In this document: positions 1 to 8,878 of the stretch, piece after piece
Numbering within the stretch: position 1 is the first letter of the stretch
Layout: each line of letters starts with the position of its first letter
NCBI GenBank assembly: GCA_946886855.1
Contig: CAMPJJ010000002.1
Coordinates: forward strand, 57,951-121,950
Source: an uncultured Roseateles sp.
Lineage (GTDB): Bacteria > Pseudomonadota > Gammaproteobacteria > Burkholderiales > Burkholderiaceae
Length of the DNA: 64,000 bases
Direction of reading: 5' to 3'
Position numbers and translations under genes: made by a program
Notes under the pieces: model-generated
Database searches by the model: none
What the model saw: only the letters and a program-made list of their open reading frames with translations
Told to the model about the DNA's origin: nothing

Positions 1-2730
1 GGCGCTCACGTCCAGCGTCGTTGTCACGACCGTCGATGTGTTCCCGGCCCGGTCCGTGGCCGAGACCCCCACCGTCCGGACGCCGGGGCCCGCGTTCACT
101 TCCGCGCTGTAGTTCAGTGCACGCAGCAGCGCGGCGGCCTCCTGTTCCTTCATCGGCGTATCGGCAGCCACCGTCAGCTCGGGCTCGCTTCCTCCCGACA
201 TCGTCAGCGTGAGGGTCTTGCCCGCCACGACTGCGCTGGAGCTCAGCGTCCCGACCTGCCCCAGCCGCAGCATGCCGCTGCGATCGCCGCCGTCCGCCTC
301 GTTGAAGAAACCGACCCACTCGGCCCGGTCTGGCGACGACAGGTCGAAGGCGCCGTTCACCGGGGAAGCGAAACGCAGGGTCAGTCCCGTGACCTTGTCC
401 GATTCCCTCACCCCGCCTGTCGCCGGCTGGGCCAGCGCAAAGGCCCAGGGAATGCCAGGCGTCACGGCGACCGCATGGTCGCTGCCAGGGGCCTTGCCGT
501 TGAGGTCCACCACCGGGGCCACGCTGTCGACGACGAACTGCGCGCGGGCGTTGCTGCCGTTCATGTGCTCGTCGACGATCAGCACGTGGAAAGTGCGGTC
601 ACCCTGCAGCGGGTCCGGCTGGAGGTTGTCGAACCGAAGGCTGCGCAGCATCGCCTGGGTTTGCGCCTGGCTGGCCGCCGGGAGCTCGTCGGGGACAAAC
701 GAGAACGCCCCGCCCCGTCGGGTCATCCTCCAGGTCGTGTCATCGACGATAAAGCGGACGACCTGCTCGGTGAGCGGGGTGACGCTCCCGCCACTGACGC
801 TGAGCAGCCGATCGTCCCGGCTGGCTCCCGCGCCGACGAGGTCGATCCGCACGCCGCGCATCAGCGCCGCAGGATCCTCGTGGTCGACCGTCATGTCGGC
901 AGCGAACAGGGGCAGGCCCGGCTCCAGCTGCCGTATCGCCTCATCGATGTGGATGCCGGGACGCGCGCCGTTGAGGTCGAGTCTCGGCGGGCGCGTATCC
1001 ACATCGATGGTGACATGCGAACTCAAGCTCCGATTGCCGGCCTGGTCCAGGTAGGAGAGATCCACGATCCGATCGCCGTTACGCGGCCGACCCTCGTCGT
1101 TCTGCAACCGGATGGCGCCAGCAGACCGGGCGGCCATGGCACCGGTCAGCGCATCGCCGTCCGTCCGCCACAAGGTCAGGCTGCGGGAGGCGGAGTCATA
1201 GCGATAGGACATGCCATCCACACCGCCGATGGAGACGTTTGTCCCGGCGGCATCGGCGTTCAGGGCGATCTCGCGATCGAATCGCAGCACATCATGATCG
1301 ACATCCAGGCCATCGCCGCCCAGTTGGAGACGAAGCTCCTGCACGAGATCCGCTGCCGTGAGCGATCCCGCGACCTGCACCAAGGGCACGCCCGACGAGA
1401 GGCGCGTTCCGTTTGCCATCGTCGAGTGATCCTGTTGAACCCCTGCGGCATCGTCGAGATCGAGGATGTCAGTCTGCGTCTTGAGCGTGAAGGCCAGCGC
1501 GCTCGCCGGCCCGATGTTGCCCTGCGCGTCGATCTGTCGGACCTCCACGCCGTTGGCCCCTTCGGCAAACGCGGTCGGGTCGATGGCGGCGCCGCTGCCG
1601 GCCTGCCAGCCCCCGCCGCCGACGCGGTATTCGAAGGTCGCCCCCGGCTCCAGTCCGGCGACGGTGACACGTCCGTCATTGGTGAGCCCATCGGTGTCGA
1701 CCACGCCGGAGTCCACCGCCAGCGCCAGCGTCGGCGCGTTCGTCGTCGTGTCCCGAGTGAAGCTGAGCGACTGCGCCGGGCTCACGTTGCCCGCGACATC
1801 GGTCTGGCGGACCAGCACCGTGAAGTCGCCGTCCGCGGTGAATTCGCTCGCGGCGATCCGGCCGTCCGCGTTGCCGGGGCGCCACTCGGTACCGCCGTCC
1901 AGGCTGTACGCCCAGTGGGCGCCGTCCTCGAGCCCGTCGATGTCGACCGTCGCATCCTGCGTCGTCCGGTCGCCGGCGATGCCGGTGTCGTTGTGCAGCC
2001 GCAGGCGTGGCGCCTCGACCTGGGTGTCGAGGGTGAAGCTGAGCCCCGCAACGTCGCTGGCGACGCCGCCCTGGACCGCGCGCACCTGCAAGGCGATGGG
2101 CCCGTCGCCGCCGAGGGTCGTCACCGGCAACTCATGCCCGCTGCCGGTCGACCAGGCACCGTCCCCGACGCGGTATTCCCACGCGGCCCCGGGCGCGACA
2201 TCGCCGACGACCACCGTCGCGCGGGCCGAGGCCAGGCTCCCGTCGCTGCCCGAGCCGCCCCTGAGCGCGAGGCTCGGTACGCCCGGCCTGATCGGGGGAA
2301 CGACGTCGGGGGAATCCGGGACCCCGTGATGGCCGGAGGTCCACGCCGCCAGCGCGCCGCCCAGCAGCGCGGGCACGATCAGCAGGCTGCGGTCGTCGAT
2401 GGCGGCTCGCTCAGGGACCGTCTGAGCCGCCGGGTCCCCGGCGTCCGCGGCATCCGCCGCCTCTTCAGCACCGACAGCGTCTGATGCGTCTGCGGCACCG
2501 CCTGCGTCGGCTGCGTCGGCTGCGCCTGCTGCGTCCGCAGCCGCTCCCGCATCCGCAATGTGCGCGGGTTCCGCGTCCCTCTCCATCAGCGCGTCGACGG
2601 GTTCCTGCGCCGCGCCGGCGCGCGTCGCGATGCGCGGCGATCCGCTCGAGCGGCTGGCAATGCGCCTCAGGTTGACGTGCGTGACCGTCGCGTCCGGTGA
2701 CTGTTCCAGAATCGTTCGAATGTCCTTCAT
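1..2730 (-). CDS. Large Ig-like repeat surface/adhesin-type protein, N-terminal 910 codons (C-terminus outside window)
   Basis: The minus frame from the ATG at 2730 is open to base 1, so the 3' end lies outside the window. The start MKDIRTILEQ follows a weak AAGGG site. Residues about 57-101 are an Ala/Asp/Glu-rich tract, 115-130 form one hydrophobic segment (LLIVPALLGGALAAW), and from about 150 there are roughly 90-residue repeats. Each repeat carries Y-R-V or Y-S-D-G-G..W near its middle and ends like V-R-Q-x-D-x-x-G-N..L-x-F-T-L-D-T. Later units contain VDLNG-type motifs. These are Bap/RTX-adhesin-like Ig or cadherin-like repeats. A surface or secreted adhesin is inferred; neither the secretion signal nor an anchor is visible. 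No classical signal peptide is present. Confidence 0.8.
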   Translation of the reverse strand, partial: MKDIRTILEQSPDATVTHVNLRRIASRSSGSPRIATRAGAAQEPVDALMERDAEPAHIADAGAAADAAGAADAADAGGAADASDAVGAEEAADAADAGDPAAQTVPERAAIDDRSLLIVPALLGGALAAWTSGHHGVPDSPDVVPPIRPGVPSLALRGGSGSDGSLASARATVVVGDVAPGAAWEYRVGDGAWSTGSGHELPVTTLGGDGPIALQVRAVQGGVASDVAGLSFTLDTQVEAPRLRLHNDTGIAGDRTTQDATVDIDGLEDGAHWAYSLDGGTEWRPGNADGRIAASEFTADGDFTVLVRQTDVAGNVSPAQSLSFTRDTTTNAPTLALAVDSGVVDTDGLTNDGRVTVAGLEPGATFEYRVGGGGWQAGSGAAIDPTAFAEGANGVEVRQIDAQGNIGPASALAFTLKTQTDILDLDDAAGVQQDHSTMANGTRLSSGVPLVQVAGSLTAADLVQELRLQLGGDGLDVDHDVLRFDREIALNADAAGTNVSIGGVDGMSYRYDSASRSLTLWRTDGDALTGAMAARSAGAIRLQNDEGRPRNGDRIVDLSYLDQAGNRSLSSHVTIDVDTRPPRLDLNGARPGIHIDEAIRQLEPGLPLFAADMTVDHEDPAALMRGVRIDLVGAGASRDDRLLSVSGGSVTPLTEQVVRFIVDDTTWRMTRRGGAFSFVPDELPAASQAQTQAMLRSLRFDNLQPDPLQGDRTFHVLIVDEHMNGSNARAQFVVDSVAPVVDLNGKAPGSDHAVAVTPGIPWAFALAQPATGGVRESDKVTGLTLRFASPVNGAFDLSSPDRAEWVGFFNEADGGDRSGMLRLGQVGTLSSSAVVAGKTLTLTMSGGSEPELTVAADTPMKEQEAAALLRALNYSAEVNAGPGVRTVGVSATDRAGNTSTVVTTTLDVSA

Positions 2731-2876
2731 TTCGTCGGCCCTTCGTGGAAAAGCCGGACGCTACGAGGACACCACCGTTCGGGTAATGGCAAGCCATTGC
2801 ATTGACGTGTCGTTTACCAACTCAAATGAGCTAGCAAATACCAGTCGGCCACCCCGTTCTTGATGAGACAAGGAAA

Positions 2877-2900
2877 AAGGGCGGCCGAGAGGCCGCCCTT
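2877..2900 (-). terminator. Rho-independent terminator of the MHS transporter gene
   Basis: Perfect 10-bp stem (AAGGGCGGCC / GGCCGCCCTT) with a 4-nt loop. On the minus strand it is followed directly by TTTTT. It sits 52 bp after the stop of the transporter gene at 2953. Confidence 0.85.
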
Positions 2901-2952
2901 GTCGTCGAGGGCATCGGCGCCGGAGCGTCGATGCCATCGTGCTTGCGCTCGC

Positions 2953-4635
2953 TCAGTCGCGGGCGTAGATGTCCACGTCCTTGGTTTCGCGCACGAACAG
3001 CAGGCCGATCACCAGGGTGAGCGCGGCGATGCCGATCGGGTACCAGAGGCCGTGATAGATGTTGCCGTTCTGGGCCACCATCGCGAAGCTGATCGAGGGC
3101 AGCAGGCCGCCGAACCAGCCGTTGCCGATGTGGTACGGCAGGCTCATCGAGGTGTAGCGGATCCGGGTCGGGAACAGCTCCACCAGCATCGCGGCGATCG
3201 GGCCGTAGACCATGGTCACGTACAGCACCAGCACCGCGAGGATCGCGATCACCAGCGGCGTGTTGACCTTGGCCGGATCGGCCTTGGCCGGATAGCCCGC
3301 GGCCTTCATCGCGTCGGCCAGGTCCTTCTTGAACGCGGCGATCTTCTTGGCGCTGTCCTCGTCGAACTTGTGGCCGCCGGCGGTCAGGGTGGCGCTCGGC
3401 GCCTCGATGACCTTGTCGCCGATCTTGACCTGACCCGAACCGGCCGCGCCGGGCACCGTCTCATAGTTCGCCGCGGCTTGCGCCAGGGCGCGCTTGGCGA
3501 TGTCGCAAGGCGTCGTGAAGTCGACGTCGCGCGCCACCGGGCTGCCCTGGAACGAGCACTGCGCCGGATCGGTCGTCAGCGTGATCTGCGCGGTCGCCTG
3601 GGCCTTGGCCAGGTCCGGGTTGGCCGCGTTGGTCAGCGCCTTGAACAGCGGGAAGTAGGTCAGGATCGCCAGCAGCAGGCCCGCCATGATGATGGGCTTG
3701 CGGCCGATCTTGTCGGACAGGGTGCCGAACACGACGAAGAACGGCGTGCCGATCAGCAGCGCGACGGCCACCATGATGTTGGCCGCGGCCGGATCGACCT
3801 TGACCACGCTCTGCAGGAAGAACAGCGCGTAGAACTGGCCCGTGTACCAGACCACGCCCTGGCCGGCCACCAGGCCGAATAGCGCCAGCAGCACGACCTT
3901 GAGGTTCTTCCACTGGCCGAAGGATTCGGACAGCGGCGCCTTGGAGGTCTTGCCTTCGGACTTCATCTTCTGGAAGGCGGGCGACTCGTTCATCGACAGC
4001 CGGATCCACACGCTGATGGCCAGCAGCAGGATGGACACGATGAACGGGATGCGCCAGCCCCACTGCGCGAAGGTCGCCTCGCCGAGCGCCGTGCGGGTGC
4101 CCAGGATGACGATCAGCGACAGGAACAGGCCCAGCGTCGCCGTGGTCTGGATCCACGAGGTGTACGCGCCGCGCTTGCCGTGCGGGGCGTGCTCGGCGAC
4201 GTAGGTCGCGGCACCGCCGTATTCACCGCCCAGTGCCAGGCCTTGCAGCAGGCGCAGGCCGACCAGGATCACCGCCGCGGCGGGACCGATGGTCTCGTAG
4301 GTGGGCAGCACGCCGACGATGAAGGTCGACAGGCCCATGATCAGGATGGTCACCAGGAAGGTGTACTTGCGGCCGATCATGTCGCCCAGACGGCCGAACA
4401 CCAGCGCGCCGAACGGACGCACGATGAAGCCCGCCGCGAACGCCATCAGCGACGCGATGAACTGGGCGGTCGGATCGAGACCGGTGAAGAACTGCTTGCC
4501 GATGATCGCGGCGAGCGAGCCGTACAGGTAGAAGTCGTACCACTCGAACACCGTGCCCAGCGAAGAGGCGAAGATGACCTTCTTCTCTTCGGCCGTCATC
4601 GGCGCATTGGTGGTCACTGCGCTTGCAGTTGCCAT
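2953..4635 (-). CDS. MFS transporter, metabolite:H+ symporter (MHS) family
   Basis: Predicted inner-membrane proton symporter of 560 residues. The start at 4635 (MATASAVTTN) follows a GAGGAG site 7 nt upstream; an in-frame upstream extension lacks a site. The N-terminal half shows the MHS hallmarks: S-L-G-T-V-F-E-W-Y-D-F-Y-L-Y in helix 1, the loop 2-3 motif G-R-L-G-D-M-I-G-R-K, and G-L-A-L-G-G-E-Y-G-G. Between helices 8 and 9 there is an insert of about 120 hydrophilic residues containing two Cys, larger than in ProP or ShiA. I have seen this insert type annotated in other betaproteobacteria. The substrate cannot be read; organic acids or osmolytes are usual for the family. It is transcribed alone and ends at the hairpin 2877-2900. 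Confidence 0.9.
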   Translation of the reverse strand: MATASAVTTNAPMTAEEKKVIFASSLGTVFEWYDFYLYGSLAAIIGKQFFTGLDPTAQFIASLMAFAAGFIVRPFGALVFGRLGDMIGRKYTFLVTILIMGLSTFIVGVLPTYETIGPAAAVILVGLRLLQGLALGGEYGGAATYVAEHAPHGKRGAYTSWIQTTATLGLFLSLIVILGTRTALGEATFAQWGWRIPFIVSILLLAISVWIRLSMNESPAFQKMKSEGKTSKAPLSESFGQWKNLKVVLLALFGLVAGQGVVWYTGQFYALFFLQSVVKVDPAAANIMVAVALLIGTPFFVVFGTLSDKIGRKPIIMAGLLLAILTYFPLFKALTNAANPDLAKAQATAQITLTTDPAQCSFQGSPVARDVDFTTPCDIAKRALAQAAANYETVPGAAGSGQVKIGDKVIEAPSATLTAGGHKFDEDSAKKIAAFKKDLADAMKAAGYPAKADPAKVNTPLVIAILAVLVLYVTMVYGPIAAMLVELFPTRIRYTSMSLPYHIGNGWFGGLLPSISFAMVAQNGNIYHGLWYPIGIAALTLVIGLLFVRETKDVDIYARD

Positions 4636-4851
4636 GGGATTGTCTCCTCGGGATTTCCCAGAGCCATCGACCGATGGCCCTTGGGGCGCGACTATCCGAG
4701 CGCGCTCTGACCCGTTTCTGACGACTTGCTTGCCCCTGGCTGACAAACCCGGGACCAACCCTCGCTCCGTGTTTCTCGATGCGGAATTTCGGTCCCTGTG
4801 CGCCGCAGCAAAGGGTATGTCCCTACGGCGACAGTCGAGGGCCAGGCCCGC

Positions 4852-5493
4852 TCAGCCGCGCTGCACGCCCACCGGCAAGGTGCGCGCGGCGTCCCACGCC
4901 GGACCGTCGAACCAGGCGTCGCCATCGAGGTAGGCGGTCAGCATGTCGATGGCATCGAGCCCCCAGAACAGCTTGCCGTCGACGGCCATCGTCGGCACGC
5001 CGAAGACGCCGCGCGCGACGGCGGCATCGGTGGCCTCGCGCAGCGCGGTCTTGACCTCGGCCGACGCGGGATCGCGCATCGGCGCGAGGTCCGCCGTCAG
5101 TGCCGCGAGCCGCTGCGGATCGGCCGCGTCGAGTCCGCCGCGCCAGACGTGGTGGAAGACGCGCTCGACCGCGTAGCGACCGGGCGTCTGACCCGCCGGC
5201 GCGGTCGCCCACAGCAGGCGCAGCAACGGCAAGGGATTGAAGGGATGGGCGGCCGGCAGGTCCAGCGGCACGCCCGACCGATGACCGAGCCACGACACCT
5301 GGCGGTAGGTCCAGTCGCGCTTGCCGGGTATCTCGGCGGGCCCCTTGTTGCCGAGCGACTTCAGCACGGCGCCGAAGAGGAGCGGCACATGGCGGACCGC
5401 GACGCTGCGACCGGCCAGCGCCTCTGGCAGCCGCTCGAAGGCCAGCGCCGCGTAGGGCGAGATCGGGTCGAAGTAGAAATCGATCGTGGTCAT
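4852..5493 (-). CDS. 2-hydroxychromene-2-carboxylate isomerase-like DsbA/GST-kappa family protein
   Basis: Thioredoxin-fold protein of 213 residues. It starts with I-D-F-Y-F-D-P-I-S-P-Y and has G-V-F-G-V-P-T-M near the C-terminus, then L-F-W-G-L-D-A-I-D, the pattern of HCCA isomerases (NahD-like) and GST-kappa. These enzymes use glutathione to isomerise hydroxychromene carboxylates in naphthalene breakdown, but many genomes carry paralogues outside such pathways. No aromatic catabolic genes surround it, so the real substrate is unknown. It lies 33 bp upstream of the DUF1289 stop on the same strand (separate from the YbaK-DUF1289 pair). Confidence 0.85.
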   Translation of the reverse strand: MTTIDFYFDPISPYAALAFERLPEALAGRSVAVRHVPLLFGAVLKSLGNKGPAEIPGKRDWTYRQVSWLGHRSGVPLDLPAAHPFNPLPLLRLLWATAPAGQTPGRYAVERVFHHVWRGGLDAADPQRLAALTADLAPMRDPASAEVKTALREATDAAVARGVFGVPTMAVDGKLFWGLDAIDMLTAYLDGDAWFDGPAWDAARTLPVGVQRG

Positions 5494-5526
5494 CGGTCGT
5501 CCCCGGTCATGCGCCCGTCGGGCCGT

Positions 5527-5793
5527 TCAGGTCTTGGGCAGCGGCTCGGTGGCGAGCGCGCCGTGCGCGATCAGCAGCGCGCGCCGTTCCGGCAACAGGT
5601 TGAGCAGCCGGATCCGGTCCTCGTCGGCGGACTTGCTCCAGCCGGCGATCTCGGGGATGGTGCGCGCGCAGCCGCGGCACAGGGCGGTCGGCTCGTGCAT
5701 CTTGCAGACGTTGATGCAGGGCGAGGCGACGCGGCCTTCCGGGGTGCGCGCGGCGCTGTCCGCGGTGACAGGCGTAAAGGTCGAGGCGCTCAC
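5527..5793 (-). CDS. DUF1289 small Cys-containing protein
   Basis: An 88-residue protein with the DUF1289 core S-P-C-I-N-V-C-K-M followed by L-C-R-G-C-x-R-T-I-x-E-I-x-G-W. The four Cys suggest metal or Fe-S binding, but the function of the family is not known. The start is the GTG at 5793: its last bases overlap the TGA of the YbaK gene (GTGA, 5790-5793), which implies translational coupling. A longer frame upstream in the same phase is antisense/alternate-frame noise inside the YbaK gene. Confidence 0.85.
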   Translation of the reverse strand: MSASTFTPVTADSAARTPEGRVASPCINVCKMHEPTALCRGCARTIPEIAGWSKSADEDRIRLLNLLPERRALLIAHGALATEPLPKT

Positions 5794-6332
5794 GACTGGG
5801 CCACCTCGATCACCGGCGCGCCGGTCAGAGCGACGAGCTGCTGCGGCGTCATCCGGAACACGCCGTTCGGATGGCCGGCCGCCGCCCAGATGGCATCGAA
5901 GCGGAACAGCTCCCGGTCGATGAAGAGCTGCGGGGGCGTCCCCTCCTCCGCCGGGAGGAAGCCCAGCGGCGACACGCCGCCGATCGAGAAGCCGGTGCGC
6001 GCCTTCACGTAGTCGGCGTCGGCGCGACCCAGCTTGCCGGTGTGGGCCTCGAGCTTGCGCTCGTCGACGCGCTTGTCGCCGGACGCGATCACCAGCACGG
6101 CGGCGCCGTCGGCCTTGCGCTTGAACACGACGCTCTTGGCGATCTGTCCCAGCGCCACGCCCAGGGCGTCGGCCGCTTCCTGCGAGCTGCGCGCGGAGAC
6201 CTCGAGCCAACGGGGCGCGTGCTCATGGGACAGCGCGCGCAGGGCGGCGCTCACACGGAGGAAGCCGTCGGGGCGGACGGTGTCGGTCGCTGCGGCAGTC
6301 GCAGGGGAAGTCGAGTCGCTCATGCCGTGCAT
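5790..6332 (-). CDS. YbaK/EbsC-family (prolyl-tRNA editing-like) protein
   Basis: A protein of about 180 residues with the YbaK/ProX fold. The signature stretches are the invariant lysine region I-A-K-S-V-V-F-K, the G-D-K-R-V-D-E loop, and G-F-S-I-G-G-V-S-P-L-G. Members hydrolyse misacylated tRNAs (Cys- or Ala-tRNAPro) in trans. The start at 6332 (MHGMSDSTS) is preferred because GGAGGG lies 10 nt upstream; the next ATG at 6323 is the alternative, adding a Ser/Thr/Ala-rich leader either way. It overlaps the DUF1289 gene by 4 bp, so the two are co-translated. Confidence 0.88.
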   Translation of the reverse strand: MHGMSDSTSPATAAATDTVRPDGFLRVSAALRALSHEHAPRWLEVSARSSQEAADALGVALGQIAKSVVFKRKADGAAVLVIASGDKRVDERKLEAHTGKLGRADADYVKARTGFSIGGVSPLGFLPAEEGTPPQLFIDRELFRFDAIWAAAGHPNGVFRMTPQQLVALTGAPVIEVAQS

Positions 6333-6434
6333 TGTGCCAAGGCCCTCCGCGACAGATGGGCGCATCGGCGCGAGACCGCACTTTAGGGCGGGCGCTCTCC
6401 TGCGGCAGCTGCCCTTGCGTTATGGTCCGCGCCC

Positions 6435-6908
6435 ATGACCGACGTGAAGAGCCCCTTCGAGCCCGAGTTCACCACCGCGCTGTGCGAGATCTTCGAACGG
6501 CTGATCACCTTCAACCAGGTGCTCGGCGTGAAGATCGACGAGTTGCAGCATGAGATCGTGCGGGCGCACCTCCCCATGCGGCCGGACCTGATCGGGCATT
6601 ACGCCCACAACCGTCTGCACGGCGGCGTGATCAGCGCGACGCTCGACTCGATGGGCGGGCTGGCGGTGATGGCGGCGATCGGCGCGCGTCATCTCGACGA
6701 GCCGCCGCAGCAGCGGCTGCAGCGCTTCGCCAAGCTCGGCACCATCGATCTGCGGGTGGACTACCTGCGTCCGGCCATCGGCGCGCTGTTCCGCTGCGAG
6801 GCCGAGGTGATGCGGCTCGGCAGCCGCGTCGCCAACACGCGCATGGCGTTCACCGATGAGCAGGGCCGCCTGCTGGCCACGGGAGCGGCGGCGTACATCG
6901 TGTCATGA
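6435..6908 (+). CDS. Hotdog-fold thioesterase (PaaI/YiiD-like)
   Basis: A 157-residue single hotdog domain. N-R-L-H-G-G-V-I-S-A-T-L-D-S-M-G-G carries the helix and active-site region typical of acyl-CoA thioesterases of the PaaI type, followed by the strands T-I-D-L-R-V-D-Y-L-R-P. Predicted to hydrolyse acyl-CoA thioesters in the cytoplasm; chain specificity is not visible. Its last 6 bp overlap the end of the convergent regulator gene at 6903, so the two share a 3' boundary. Confidence 0.85.
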   Translation: MTDVKSPFEPEFTTALCEIFERLITFNQVLGVKIDELQHEIVRAHLPMRPDLIGHYAHNRLHGGVISATLDSMGGLAVMAAIGARHLDEPPQQRLQRFAKLGTIDLRVDYLRPAIGALFRCEAEVMRLGSRVANTRMAFTDEQGRLLATGAAAYIVS

Positions 6909-7544
6909 ACAAGATGCGGACGGCGCGCTGATGCGGTAGGCACAGCGCCGCGCGCCGGCCAGCAGATGCTCGGTGCGCTCGACGGTGAGGCCGGGACCGA
7001 GGCAGCGCTGGAACAGCGCCAGCTCCGAACGGCAGAAGCCCTGGCAGCTCTGCGCGGCGGCGCAGATCGGGCAGTGGTCTTCCACCAGCAGCCAATCCTT
7101 GCCGACCCGCTCGGCGCGCGCCATGTAGCCCTCTTCGGCGCGCAGGCGCGCGAGCTCGCGCACGCGGTCGCCGGTCGTGCGACAGCGGTCGAGCGCGGCG
7201 CGATAGTGCAGCTCGCTGTCGCGCTCGCGGGCGACGATCAGCTGGTCCAGCCCCGCCTCGCCGAAGACCGCGCGCGCCTGCTGGATCAACTGCACCGTCA
7301 GGTCGCCGTGCCGATCGGGGAATCGCCCGTGCCCCGCCGCCGTCAGCGACCACAGCTTGCGCGGCCGTCCGGCTTCGCCGCGCTGGTCGTCCTGCGCCTC
7401 GACCAGGCCCTGCGTCTCCAGCCGCGCGAGCAGCTTGTGCGCACCCATCGGCGTGATGGCGACGGTCGCCGCCAGCGCGGCGGCCGCCTGCGGGCCGCGG
7501 CTCTTGAGCGCGTACAGCAGCCGGTCCTCGTTGGTCTGGCTCAT
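6903..7544 (-). CDS. Winged-HTH transcriptional regulator with C-terminal Cys cluster (COG2345/SufR-like)
   Basis: A 213-residue regulator. Residues 5-70 form a winged helix (L-Y-A-L-K-S-R-G-P-Q-A-A-A-L-A, then a wing with G-E-A-G-R-P-R-K-L-W). The C-terminal half holds Cys158, 161, 167, 171 and 181 in a CxxC-x5-C-x3-C-x9-C arrangement, then Cys201 and 212. Related COG2345 regulators such as SufR bind an Fe-S cluster through such Cys, so redox or iron sensing is inferred. The ATG at 7544 overlaps the stop of the MFS gene (ATGA), making it the last gene of the three-gene operon 10197-6903. It is likely the local regulator and may bind the palindrome at 10248-10266. Confidence 0.82.
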   Translation of the reverse strand: MSQTNEDRLLYALKSRGPQAAAALAATVAITPMGAHKLLARLETQGLVEAQDDQRGEAGRPRKLWSLTAAGHGRFPDRHGDLTVQLIQQARAVFGEAGLDQLIVARERDSELHYRAALDRCRTTGDRVRELARLRAEEGYMARAERVGKDWLLVEDHCPICAAAQSCQGFCRSELALFQRCLGPGLTVERTEHLLAGARRCAYRISAPSASCS

Positions 7545-8878
7545 GAATGGCGCCTCGCGAACCGGATGAAGCCGAGCGCCGCGCCCAGGCACATCGTGCC
7601 GCCCAGCAGCATGATCCAGCGGGCCGACAGCATGCCCAGCGCGCCGCCGATCAGCGCGATCAAGGTGTTGGACAGGCAGAACACCGTCGTCAGCAGGCCC
7701 ATGACACGGCCCTGGCCGTAGGCCGCGAAGCGGTCCGACATCCACGCCGGCATCAGCGCGTTGTAGAACGACAGCGGAATGCCCAGCAACGGGATCAGCG
7801 CCAGGCCCATCCACGAGGGCGCGAGGCTCAGCGCCAGCAGCCCGATCGCCGCGACGACCGCGAAACGCGCCGACCGGTGCAGCGGCGTCGGACCCGAGCC
7901 GATGCGCGCCGCGAAGACGCTGGCCGCCGTCATCGCCGCGCACTGCACCGCGGTGACCAGCGCGATGCCGCGGCTGTCCAGGCCGGCCTGCTGCAGCATC
8001 CACAGCGGCGCGAACTCGTACAGCGCGTTCACGCCCAGCGTGTAGGCCAGCTGCAGCAGCGCCAGGTGGCGCAGCACCGGGTCCTGCGCGATCAGGCCCA
8101 GCGACTGCTGCCGTCGCATCGCGGCGAGCATCCCGCCTTCCGGCTTGGCCACCGGCCGGTCGTCGGGCAGGCCGACACCGAGCAGCACCAGGCACGGCAG
8201 CATCACGACGGCGGCGACGATGAAGGGCACCGCCTCGCCCCAGGGCAGCGTCAGGCCGCCGAGCAGCGGTCCGACCAGCCAGCCGATGTAGAGGCTCGCG
8301 TTGAGCCACGCGAAGCTGCGCGTGCGCTCGAGCTGCGGATGCCAGTCGGCCAGCAGCGCCCGCACGACGGCGACGTTGCCCTCGGTCAGGCCCGTCGCGA
8401 AGCGCGAGAGCACGAACAGCGGATAGTCCCGCGACGCCAGCGCGAAGGCGCTCAGGCCGTAGCCGACCAGCGTCGCGGTGATGGTGACGCTCAGCACGCG
8501 GCGCCGGCCGTAGCGGTCGGACATGGGCCCGATCACCAGGCTGCCGACCAGGATGCCGGCCGGGTTGACCGCCAGCGCCAGTCCCATCAGCAGTTCGGGA
8601 CGCAGGCCGAGGAAGTGGGTGAAGTCGTCGACCGGCCCGCCGACGAAGATCGGCGCCAGGATCGGGTACGGCAGCGCGACGCCGGCCGTGCTCATCAAGG
8701 CCAGCGCGCAGACGGCCCAGAGCAGCAGGTGCGGATGGCGCAGCGGCGCCGGCGACACGGCGCCGGTCGAGTTCGAGTTCGAGTTCGAGTTCGAGTTCGA
8801 GTTCGAGGTCGAGGTCGAGGTCGAGGTCGAGGTCGAGGGAGCCTCGGCGGAATCGGTGGAGGACAGCACGGCGCTCAT
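7541..8878 (-). CDS. MFS efflux-type transporter with low-complexity N-terminus
   Basis: Predicted 12-helix MFS protein of 445 residues. The loop 2-3 motif G-P-M-S-D-R-Y-G-R-R-R is present, and helix 5 carries G-W-L-V-G-P-L-L-G-G, the motif C style of drug:H+ antiporters. The N-terminal 38 residues, before the first helix, are an unusual run of Ser-Thr and then Ser-Asn dipeptides encoded by a hexanucleotide repeat. Both ends overlap neighbours by 4 bp: the start overlaps the stop of the VOC/questin-oxidase fusion (8875-8878) and the stop overlaps the regulator start (7541-7544). Export of the substrate or product of the fusion enzyme is inferred from that coupling. Confidence 0.88.
   Translation of the reverse strand: MSAVLSSTDSAEAPSTSTSTSTSTSNSNSNSNSNSNSTGAVSPAPLRHPHLLLWAVCALALMSTAGVALPYPILAPIFVGGPVDDFTHFLGLRPELLMGLALAVNPAGILVGSLVIGPMSDRYGRRRVLSVTITATLVGYGLSAFALASRDYPLFVLSRFATGLTEGNVAVVRALLADWHPQLERTRSFAWLNASLYIGWLVGPLLGGLTLPWGEAVPFIVAAVVMLPCLVLLGVGLPDDRPVAKPEGGMLAAMRRQQSLGLIAQDPVLRHLALLQLAYTLGVNALYEFAPLWMLQQAGLDSRGIALVTAVQCAAMTAASVFAARIGSGPTPLHRSARFAVVAAIGLLALSLAPSWMGLALIPLLGIPLSFYNALMPAWMSDRFAAYGQGRVMGLLTTVFCLSNTLIALIGGALGMLSARWIMLLGGTMCLGAALGFIRFARRHS
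8766..8837. repeat. In-frame hexanucleotide microsatellite (12 units)
   Basis: On the plus strand: one GTCGAG, six TTCGAG, then five GTCGAG, all in perfect 6-bp register. Read on the minus strand in the MFS gene, it encodes Ser-Thr and Ser-Asn dipeptides. A change in copy number alters the linker length by two residues without shifting the frame. Confidence 0.95.

Noticed and set aside
475..2484. Long plus-strand open frame of 669 codons
   Set aside because: It lies exactly antisense, in register, to the Ig-like repeat gene. Its translation is Arg/Gly/His-rich without any domain, while the minus strand gives clear repeats.
2860..3882. 340-codon plus-strand open frame over the MHS transporter
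   Set aside because: Antisense shadow; the minus strand encodes an obvious MFS protein with ribosome site and terminator.
4852..5493. Naphthalene degradation gene
   Set aside because: The isomerase-like protein stands alone; no dioxygenase, aldolase or salicylate genes are nearby, so a pathway claim is not supported.
8766..8837. Hexamer repeat as a phase-variation switch or a CRISPR
   Set aside because: Six-base units keep the reading frame, so no on/off switching is possible, and there are no spacers, so it is not a CRISPR.
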